Positions 7,312 to 13,043 of a DNA stretch of 13,589 nucleotides are shown here, one piece after another (position 1 is the first letter of the stretch; each line of letters begins with the position of its first letter). The notes below the pieces were generated by a model, which saw only the letters and a program-made list of their open reading frames with translations, ran no database searches and was not told where the DNA came from. The stretch comes from Anaerolineae bacterium. Its GTDB lineage: Bacteria; Chloroflexota; Anaerolineae; Promineifilales; Promineifilaceae. Position numbers and translations under genes: made by a program. Where the stretch lies: the NCBI GenBank assembly GCA_028277515.1, contig JANQGC010000149.1, positions 1-13,589 of the forward strand. The letters run 5' to 3'.

Positions 7312-7698
7312 ATGACCAATCAGCTAGAACAAAACAAACAAAACGCCATGGCTTTCTACGCGCTAATGTTTAACGACTGCAAACCGGAAGAGGCCATTGA
7401 GCAATATGTGGGCGATGTTTACATCCAGCATAACCCCCACGTCCCCGACGGTAAACAAGCCTTCATCGACTACTTCAAGCGCATGGCCGCAGAATACCCC
7501 GGCAAAAAGGTTGCGTTCAAACGCGCCATCGCCGAAGAGGACCTGGTCGTCCTACACTGCCACCAGACCTGGTCTGGCGACAGCGACTACGCCGGCATCG
7601 ACATCTTCCGCTTTGATGAAAACGGCAAAATCGTCGAGCATTGGGATGTCTTGCAGGTCATTCCCGATGAAATGGCCCATAACAATACCATGTTTTAA
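7312..7698 (+). CDS. SnoaL/NTF2-like small protein
   Basis: A 128-residue protein of the NTF2-like alpha+beta barrel fold, in the SnoaL-like (COG4922-type) group. The helical start is followed by YIQHNP (37-42), GKQAFIDYF (47-55) and the C-terminal strand pair GIDIFRFDENGKIVEHWDV (95-113). His40 and Asp97 line the pocket in relatives that catalyse aldol-type or isomerase reactions, though many members are uncharacterised. The start is ATG 7312, with AAAGGAG (7300-7306) 5 bases upstream. An earlier in-frame start would only translate the repeat tract. It is the last gene of the plus-strand series and ends 7 bases from the oppositely transcribed ECF gene. Confidence 0.85.
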   Translation: MTNQLEQNKQNAMAFYALMFNDCKPEEAIEQYVGDVYIQHNPHVPDGKQAFIDYFKRMAAEYPGKKVAFKRAIAEEDLVVLHCHQTWSGDSDYAGIDIFRFDENGKIVEHWDVLQVIPDEMAHNNTMF

Positions 7699-7705
7699 AA
7701 AAGAT

Positions 7706-10033
7706 CTATGCCGAAACGAGGACAGCTTCCTCAAAACAATTCGCTAACTCATCCACTGTCAATGCCGGCAGCGCGTCCGGCCAAAGAGCCAGAGAGAGTT
7801 CAATGATCGGTGGCGGCACTACATCACTCTGGATCAACATCTCTGGCCGGGCCATCACCTGCCGTGTCGAATCATCCGCCAAAATCTGACCCTTGGACAT
7901 GACAATCATGCGATCCGCGTTTTCAGCGGCAACATCAACGTCATGAGTAATCAAGAGTACCGTCGTCCCTTCAGCTTTCAATTTTTGCAGATGCGCCATC
8001 AAGTGCCGTGTTTCTGCATCATCTAAATTATTGGTCGGCTCATCAAGGATAATCAACCGGGGATTCATCGACAACGTCCCGGCGATAGCCAACTTGCGCG
8101 CATCTGCCGGAGCCAGGTGAAGCGGCACATCATCGCCATGCAGGTCAAAACGCTCCAGTTCCCGGTTGACCACGTCTGCTACCGCGGTCTTATTCCACTG
8201 CAACTGCTGTGGCCCAAAAGCCAATTCGTCACTGACCTTCATCGTCACGATCTGATTAACCGGTTCCTGGAAGACATAACCAATCATCCCTTTATGGCGG
8301 TGTTGCTTAAATTCTTCCCCTTCAATCAGGATCTGGCCCTCCGTGGGCGTCAATGCTCCGGCCAAAGTTAAGGCCAGGGTCGTTTTACCGGAACCATTAG
8401 AACCCAGAAGCGCAATAAACTCCCCCTTGCGGAAGGTTACATCAAGGGCGTCGATTGCTTTAGGCCCCTTGGGATATTGGTAGGAAATCCCCTGCGCCTG
8501 CACAATAATTGGCTGATCAGCAGCGGATGGAGCATCATCAAAGACCAGCTTGCGCGTCGCCTGCGGACGCAAAGCGGCGGAGGCGGATGCCACATCTGCC
8601 GGCAGTTCAATACCGAGGTTTTGGCTCAACTGTAGCAACTGCGGCATCCGCAAACTGGCTTGCTTGATGGTGGAAGCATCAAGAGTTGAGTGCGCCCCGG
8701 TGATCTGTCCATTCTGCAAGGAAATAAAGCGGTCGCCGACATCCGTCAACAGCTCAACGTGCGGATCACACATGACGGTGGTGATGCGCCCTTTTAACAA
8801 AGCGCGCACGGCGGCAATGACCTCCCGTTTGCCTACAGGATCTAATTGGACCGTCACATCATCCAGGGCTAGCAAATGAGGATGGGCCACTATGGCAGAA
8901 GCCAGGGCTACCCGCTGCATTTCTCCGCCGGAGAGGCCCAGGGTGAGCCGGGGCAAGAAAGAATCATCCAGACCCACGATCTGTAAGGCCTCGCTGATGA
9001 CCTCGTCGTATTTCTCTTCATCAAGGGTGCTCATTCGGAGACTAAAAACCAGCTCATCCTTGACAGTCAGCCCCACCAATCCCTGGACCGCGCTGGGAAA
9101 AACGATGCGCGCCATATACCCCAATTCACTTTGCGTCGCTTCCTTGCTGTTTCGGCCGAAGATCTCCACATCTCCGCGCATACGACCCACGCTGTATGGA
9201 ACAAGTCCCGTGCATAATAACAACGTGCTCGTTTTCCCCGCGCCGATCGGCCCCACCAAAACGGTGGCCTCCCCTTGCGCGATTTCCAGGTTCATATCCT
9301 TGATTGCATGCGCCCCCTCATCTTCATCATCGTTACCGAAGCGCACATAGACGTCCTTCATGGACACGGCCGGCAGCAGGGGGTCCACCTTAAAATCAGT
9401 GCGCCGGGCGCTGATTCCGCCGCGGTTATCAATCGCCAGCGACTGCCCGTCGATATGATCCAGGATGCGAAAGATGAGCGGCAGCATCAGCCGACTGAAA
9501 GCCGGAATCTTTTCCCGAAAACTGCCTTCCCAATCCACACCGCGCACGGCCATCGCCTTCATACTGACCTGAATGTCATACCAGAGCACATCCACATAGC
9601 GCAAAACGATGGTCAAATACATTTCCGCCGTAGCCGGAATTTTCAAACCGCGAAACGCTTGCAGTAATTCATGATTAGGGGTGACGGCAATGAAGGCGAT
9701 GGCCACCAGAATCATGGCCATCAGGCGCAAACCGAGGCGCAGTCCGTCCTGCAGGCTGGCATCCGAAATATTAAACACCCACCATGAATAACGGATGTTT
9801 TCCGAGGCAAACAGAGCGTTGCCCAGAAAAGTGAGCACGAAGGCGCTGGCACAAGCGATCAACGCCGCTCGCGGGTATTTGCCGCCAAAAATCAGCAGCA
9901 GTAAGGCCACGCCCAGAGCCAGCAGAACCGGTATCCATTGGCTACTCAGGGTGAATAACAGGCTAAGAACGATGAATAGAAGCAATCTTGGTGTGGGGGC
10001 AAGCCAACCAAACCCCCTATTTTTTTCATCCAT
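7706..10033 (-). CDS. ECF transporter core: EcfT and two ABC ATPases in one chain
   Basis: A 775-residue energy-coupling module. Residues 1-215 are the membrane T component, with about five hydrophobic helices and both Arg coupling motifs (AMAVRG 160-165 and AIDNRG 200-205). ATPase 1 (223-445) has Walker A GPIGAGKTS (261-269) and LSGGE (367-371), but its Walker B is LLALDD (387-392), with Asp392 for the catalytic Glu, and its Q-loop position is Pro313. ATPase 2 (511-735) has GSNGSGKTT (544-552), Gln589, ILDEP (662-666) and His697, but its signature is LAPAD (640-644) instead of LSGGQ. The defects are complementary: one canonical and one degenerate ATP site. Paired ATPases in one chain recall YkoD, and the added T domain recalls YkoC. 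It follows the S component by 6 bases. Confidence 0.92.
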   Translation of the reverse strand: MDEKNRGFGWLAPTPRLLLFIVLSLLFTLSSQWIPVLLALGVALLLLIFGGKYPRAALIACASAFVLTFLGNALFASENIRYSWWVFNISDASLQDGLRLGLRLMAMILVAIAFIAVTPNHELLQAFRGLKIPATAEMYLTIVLRYVDVLWYDIQVSMKAMAVRGVDWEGSFREKIPAFSRLMLPLIFRILDHIDGQSLAIDNRGGISARRTDFKVDPLLPAVSMKDVYVRFGNDDEDEGAHAIKDMNLEIAQGEATVLVGPIGAGKTSTLLLCTGLVPYSVGRMRGDVEIFGRNSKEATQSELGYMARIVFPSAVQGLVGLTVKDELVFSLRMSTLDEEKYDEVISEALQIVGLDDSFLPRLTLGLSGGEMQRVALASAIVAHPHLLALDDVTVQLDPVGKREVIAAVRALLKGRITTVMCDPHVELLTDVGDRFISLQNGQITGAHSTLDASTIKQASLRMPQLLQLSQNLGIELPADVASASAALRPQATRKLVFDDAPSAADQPIIVQAQGISYQYPKGPKAIDALDVTFRKGEFIALLGSNGSGKTTLALTLAGALTPTEGQILIEGEEFKQHRHKGMIGYVFQEPVNQIVTMKVSDELAFGPQQLQWNKTAVADVVNRELERFDLHGDDVPLHLAPADARKLAIAGTLSMNPRLIILDEPTNNLDDAETRHLMAHLQKLKAEGTTVLLITHDVDVAAENADRMIVMSKGQILADDSTRQVMARPEMLIQSDVVPPPIIELSLALWPDALPALTVDELANCFEEAVLVSA

Positions 10034-10039
10034 AAGGTT

Positions 10040-10810
10040 TTACCCGGACCAATTCAATCCCCGGCGGGTCATCTCGCGGTAAATACTCCACATTAAAGGC
10101 ACAGCCAATGTGCCGGCAACGATATCGCCCAAGGCCCAACCGGGAAAGACAATCACCCAGGCTGAAGCCCCCATGCCGCCAATCGTTGCCCAGGCAAAGG
10201 CGCCCATAGCTGCGCTGACAATACTGGAAATGATGATCGCCACAATAGCGCCCATCACATGGCGGTTAAACGGCATCCCCAGCATAAACCAGGCGGGGAT
10301 CGTCAATAGAAAGACAGCCAGATAGCCCCAGCGAGAGGAGATACCTAATGATTCCGTCCATTGGCCAATAAAATAACCGGCCACAACTGCGACAACAACA
10401 GTCAGGAGGATCACGATGGCAATGGAGCCAATGCTGCGTTGTTTTCGTTCCGATAACCCAACACCCACCTCTACCTTAAAGGCTTTAAGCAAGAGCCAGA
10501 AGAGCATGGCATTGGCTAAAAAGGCAGGGATCGGATTTTGGGCAATGTTAATTAATAACGGGCTGCCGGCCAACATGCCGCCGAAAAACGTGCCGACGGC
10601 CGAGGCGACCCACCCCCAGGGTCCGAGGAAATAAGCTGCGGTGGGCATCGCCATTTCCGGGAGCCAAAAATACCCGGCTCCAAAAGCGCCGGGAATGGAA
10701 AGAAATGTACTGCTTAACCAGGCCAGGGGTATGATTACCGCTGCCCAAATCGCTGATGCTACAAAGAAGCGCGTTGATGACTTTGGTACAGTATATTCTG
10801 CAGTTGTCAT
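10040..10810 (-). CDS. ECF transporter substrate-binding (S) component, substrate unknown
   Basis: A 256-residue very hydrophobic protein with about six to seven membrane segments (roughly 15-35, 50-62, 66-83, 93-111, 127-149, 161-209 and 217-244) and a short basic loop at 121-125. I cannot match it by eye to a named S family such as ThiT, YkoE, RibU, BioY or FolT. The assignment rests on size, hydrophobicity, the small-residue-rich helices (for example AVGTFFGGMLAG) and, mainly, its position directly before the EcfT-ATPase gene with a 6-base gap. It would bind the ligand and topple in the membrane with the energising module. Two COG0212 genes upstream suggest a vitamin or vitamin precursor as ligand. 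Confidence 0.72.
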   Translation of the reverse strand: MTTAEYTVPKSSTRFFVASAIWAAVIIPLAWLSSTFLSIPGAFGAGYFWLPEMAMPTAAYFLGPWGWVASAVGTFFGGMLAGSPLLINIAQNPIPAFLANAMLFWLLLKAFKVEVGVGLSERKQRSIGSIAIVILLTVVVAVVAGYFIGQWTESLGISSRWGYLAVFLLTIPAWFMLGMPFNRHVMGAIVAIIISSIVSAAMGAFAWATIGGMGASAWVIVFPGWALGDIVAGTLAVPLMWSIYREMTRRGLNWSG

Positions 10811-10816
10811 TTTGAG

Positions 10817-10824
10817 ACCTCCTT
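10817..10824 (-). promoter_or_regulatory. Strong Shine-Dalgarno of the S-component gene
   Basis: On the minus strand this reads AAGGAGGT, complementary to the 16S rRNA tail over eight bases, and it lies 6 bases before the ATG at 10810. It is stronger than any other ribosome-binding site on the minus strand here. This suggests the transporter is translated well even though it lies third in the operon. The remaining gap back to the COG0212 gene shows no clear promoter or terminator. Confidence 0.75.
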
Positions 10825-10892
10825 ATCAAATAATCGTCCAAAACGAATGTAACTAACAAATATTAATTTGCTGCGCTGCCTCACCTCCTCTC

Positions 10893-11651
10893 TTAATCAG
10901 CCGCTGCCAACTGCAACTGCCCTATTTCCTCCATTTGTTTCAACTCTTGCAAAGGAGGAATATTGGCCAACATATCCGGCTCCAATTTTTCCCATAAAAC
11001 ACCATGAACCGGTTTTTGCGGGTTTTGCACCGGAATTACCTGTGTCGGGGTCACAATATAGTCACAAAGGGTATCGAATGGGCTAGGTTCCAGTTCGACA
11101 TCGACGACCTGGCAATCATGGACAAAAGCGACGATGGGCGTGGTGGTATCAACGACACCGATTTTCCATAAGAAGGCCCATTCCAGGTCAAAAAAGCCAT
11201 GTCCTTTGCCGAAACGAACGCCTGATGTACTCACGGCCGATGCTCCAGTGACAATAAGGTCGAGCCGGTATTGGTCTCTTAACTGCTGTAAAGAAATTGG
11301 CCGCCCTACTTTTTCAATGCTGTCCAACAAAACAGCATAAGGTTCCAACCCCGGAGGCACATCCTCCGGGCGTAACAGTACCAGCCCTCGTCTGATGCCA
11401 TAAGTGGATACAATCTGCACTTTGCTATCACGCACAGTTTGCTCTCGCAACCTTTCCAGGCAATTATCCGGTGTGATAAAAACCACATCCGCATCCTGGT
11501 AAATATCCAGCGCGCATAAACGATCTGTCGCCTGCTCACTCCCGTTAAAGTCGGGTATATATTCATTAAAATCAAAATGATAGCGACTATCGGGCAGGGC
11601 TACCTGCGCCAGCTCAGTCCAAACAGATGCTCTTGCTTCATCTTTGTTCAT
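10893..11651 (-). CDS. Standalone COG0212 / MTHFSD-type 5-formyl-THF cyclo-ligase-like protein
   Basis: A 252-residue cytoplasmic protein of the 5-formyltetrahydrofolate cyclo-ligase fold, in the paralogous COG0212/MTHFSD branch. The hallmark G-x-G-Y-Y-D-R of true cyclo-ligases is replaced by GKGHGFFDLEWA (148-159), followed by VHDCQVV (177-183) and DYIVTPTQVI (197-206). The N-terminal Lys3-x3-Arg7 matches the ATP-contacting Lys and Arg of true cyclo-ligases, so it may still bind a nucleotide. I choose ATG 11651 because GGGAG (11662-11658 on -) lies 6 bases upstream. ATG 11654 is possible. The biochemical role of COG0212 is unsettled; published comparative genomics linked it to thiamin metabolism rather than folate. 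It aligns end to end with the C-terminal domain of the next upstream gene. Confidence 0.87.
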   Translation of the reverse strand: MNKDEARASVWTELAQVALPDSRYHFDFNEYIPDFNGSEQATDRLCALDIYQDADVVFITPDNCLERLREQTVRDSKVQIVSTYGIRRGLVLLRPEDVPPGLEPYAVLLDSIEKVGRPISLQQLRDQYRLDLIVTGASAVSTSGVRFGKGHGFFDLEWAFLWKIGVVDTTTPIVAFVHDCQVVDVELEPSPFDTLCDYIVTPTQVIPVQNPQKPVHGVLWEKLEPDMLANIPPLQELKQMEEIGQLQLAAAD

Positions 11652-11690
11652 CATATTCTCCCGAAGATTGTGATATATAATTGCCGGTTC

Positions 11691-11702
11691 GCTCCGCGGA
11701 GC
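11691..11702. repeat. Perfect 12-bp GC-rich palindrome
   Basis: GCTCCGCGGAGC is its own reverse complement. It stands in an otherwise AT-rich leader, about 40 bases upstream of the standalone COG0212 start codon, with ATTGC and GCAAT around it (11680-11705). It may be a small mRNA hairpin or a protein-binding site. No function can be assigned. Confidence 0.4.
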
Positions 11703-11760
11703 AATATTCCCAGTCATTACGGATACGCTTTGTCCACCGATACAAAAGTTATTTGCACAG

Positions 11761-11822
11761 AAATTTGACAACTTTTCACTTGATACATGAGCGAAAACTA
11801 TTTAGTAAAAGTTGTCAAATTT
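11761..11822. repeat. Perfect 16-bp inverted repeat, 30-base spacer, between the COG0212 paralogs
   Basis: AAATTTGACAACTTTT (11761-11776) is the exact reverse complement of AAAAGTTGTCAAATTT (11807-11822). Each arm is itself a near-palindrome of the form AAxTTG-N-CAAxTT, and the centres (11768 and 11815) are 47 bases apart. It lies 15 bases after the stop of the GntR fusion gene and before the standalone COG0212 gene. It could be two operator sites or a long RNA stem separating regulator from enzyme and transporter. No T-run follows in the direction of transcription, so a simple terminator is unlikely. Confidence 0.7.
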
Positions 11823-11837
11823 TAAGTAGCACAATAC

Positions 11838-12866
11838 TTAGTTGACCATTTCGTTGAGCAAAGAGCGCAGAGGAGGGATCTGCGCCGGCAAATCCGGCGC
11901 GAGATAATCCCACAAGACACCTTCTGGTCTGGCGTGGGTCCGCTCAATTGTGATATGTCTGGAGGGAGTAATGATGAAATCAGCAACCGTATCAAAAACA
12001 GTGGGTGTCAGTTTGGTTGCTGCTACCTGGCAATCATGGCCCACAGCAATAACCACCGTGTTTTCTTCAACCAGATCACTTTCCCTGAACATTGCCCATT
12101 CCAGATCAAAAAAACCATATCCCTTGCCCCAACGCACACCATCCTCAGTAATCTGCCAGACGCCGGTCACTAATAAGTCGATTTCTCCAAAGGAACGCAG
12201 CTCCTGGAGTGTAATCGGCCGTGCCAAACGCTCCATACCATCTAATGAGGCCGCATAGGCCACATCCCCTGAAGCCACCTGCCCCGGTTCATAGATCATG
12301 AAACCGCGTGCAATACCATAGGTCGCCATGACGAGAGTTTTCTGATCCTCAATGGCATATTGGCGGAGCAGTGTCAAACTATTATCAGGGGTAATAAATA
12401 TCGTCCTGCTTTGGCGGTAAACTTCCATCTCCCGGATCTTGTCGGCACAGAACACACTGCCCTGGAAATCGGGAACAAATTCTTCAAAGTTGAAGTGAAA
12501 ACGAGAATCGGGAATGGCCACCTGTCGCAGCTGTTCGTGGATTTCATGATGCAACGTGTAGCGGTCAATCGCCGACTCGATTTCAGGCCGCATTTCCCAC
12601 TTACGGTTCATGGAAATATCGAGAAATGCACGGCTGACATAAGTACCATCTCCACGACGCCGGGAAAGAATACCATCATTAACCAGGTCACGCATCGCCT
12701 GCCGAACCGTCATGCGGCTCACATCATACTCTTTAGCCAGATCAGGCTCAGAAGGCAAGCGGTGGCCACTACGCCATTCCCCTGAGGAGATACGCTGGCG
12801 GATATCGAGACCAATTTGATAATAAACAGGTAGTGGTGATGGGCGCGACTTTGCTTGTGGAATCAT
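11838..12866 (-). CDS. GntR-type regulator fused to a COG0212 (cyclo-ligase-like) sensor domain
   Basis: A 342-residue fusion. Residues 11-78 form a GntR winged helix: YQIGLDIRQRISSGEW, LPSEPDLAKEYDVS (37-50), the recognition helix MTVRQAMRDLVNDGIL and the wing RGDGTYVS. After a short linker, residues 106-340 form a complete COG0212/MTHFSD-type domain with FITPDNS (157-163), GKGYGFFDLEWA (247-258), GHDCQVA (276-282) and FIITPS (297-302). HutC-branch regulators normally carry a UTRA ligand domain here. The position equivalent to Lys3-x3-Arg7 of the standalone paralog reads Arg102-x3-His106, so catalysis may be lost while ligand binding remains. It heads the operon, and its own promoter carries a matching palindrome, suggesting autoregulation and control of the transporter. 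The start has only a weak ribosome-binding site. Confidence 0.9.
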   Translation of the reverse strand: MIPQAKSRPSPLPVYYQIGLDIRQRISSGEWRSGHRLPSEPDLAKEYDVSRMTVRQAMRDLVNDGILSRRRGDGTYVSRAFLDISMNRKWEMRPEIESAIDRYTLHHEIHEQLRQVAIPDSRFHFNFEEFVPDFQGSVFCADKIREMEVYRQSRTIFITPDNSLTLLRQYAIEDQKTLVMATYGIARGFMIYEPGQVASGDVAYAASLDGMERLARPITLQELRSFGEIDLLVTGVWQITEDGVRWGKGYGFFDLEWAMFRESDLVEENTVVIAVGHDCQVAATKLTPTVFDTVADFIITPSRHITIERTHARPEGVLWDYLAPDLPAQIPPLRSLLNEMVN

Positions 12867-12892
12867 CTCAAAAAATTAATCCTTATACCTAA

Positions 12893-12912
12893 ATGTCTAT
12901 ATGGCTAGACAT
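12893..12912 (-). promoter_or_regulatory. HutC/GntR-type operator palindrome
   Basis: ATGTCTA (12893-12899) and TAGACAT (12906-12912) form a perfect 7-bp inverted repeat with a 6-base spacer, directly abutting the -10 box and covering the likely transcription start of the GntR fusion gene. The GTCTA/TAGAC half-sites fit the GT...AC pattern of HutC-subfamily operators. Binding there would block transcription, so autorepression relieved by the ligand of the COG0212 domain is the natural reading. Confidence 0.7.
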
Positions 12913-12941
12913 ATATTAAAACATTAACCTATCCATGTCAA
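12913..12941 (-). promoter_or_regulatory. Consensus sigma70-type promoter of the GntR-COG0212-ECF operon
   Basis: Read on the minus strand, TTGACA (12941-12936) and TAATAT (12918-12913) are separated by exactly 17 bases. The -35 box is perfect and the -10 box differs from TATAAT by only two bases. The likely start of transcription is near 12906, giving a leader of about 40 bases. It is the only strong promoter I can see for the four minus-strand genes. Confidence 0.75.
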
Positions 12942-12982
12942 GGAGATTTGGCAAATGAGTTGCGCGCCAGGTTCAAATGTCC

Positions 12983-13013
12983 TTGGACAAAACCTGTACA
13001 ATTGTGATATAAT
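12983..13013 (+). promoter_or_regulatory. Promoter of the MerR/B12-type regulator
   Basis: A perfect -10 box TATAAT (13008-13013) is preceded by TTGGAC (12983-12988) at a slightly long 19-base spacing. Using GGACAA (12985-12990) gives 17. Transcription would begin near 13020, about 24 bases before the ATG. It is divergent from the GntR operon promoter, the two -35 regions being about 40 bases apart. Confidence 0.6.
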
Positions 13014-13019
13014 TTCACA
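13003..13019 (+). promoter_or_regulatory. Palindrome TGTGA-N7-TCACA overlapping the -10 box
   Basis: TGTGA (13003-13007) and TCACA (13015-13019) enclose the TATAAT box, where a bound protein would compete with RNA polymerase. Autorepression by the downstream MerR-type regulator is plausible, since B12-photoreceptor regulators commonly repress themselves. The arms are short, so chance cannot be excluded. TGTACA also occurs just upstream (12995-13000). Confidence 0.4.
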
Positions 13020-13043
13020 TCATTTTATATGTAGGGCTTGGAT

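Noticed and set aside
11652..11771. An upstream TTG start for the standalone COG0212 gene adding 40 residues
   Set aside because: The start would lie inside the inverted-repeat arm, the added residues are unlike the family, and GGGAG is well placed for ATG 11651.
10893..12866. Annotation as genuine 5-formyltetrahydrofolate cyclo-ligases
   Set aside because: Both copies have GKGxGFFDLEWA where true enzymes have GxGYYDR, so the paralogous COG0212/MTHFSD branch fits better.
10811..13043. A TPP or other vitamin riboswitch in the leaders of the ECF operon
   Set aside because: I looked for the CTGAGA and ACCTGATC core of the TPP riboswitch and for long structured leaders and found none. The leader at the main promoter is only about 40 bases.
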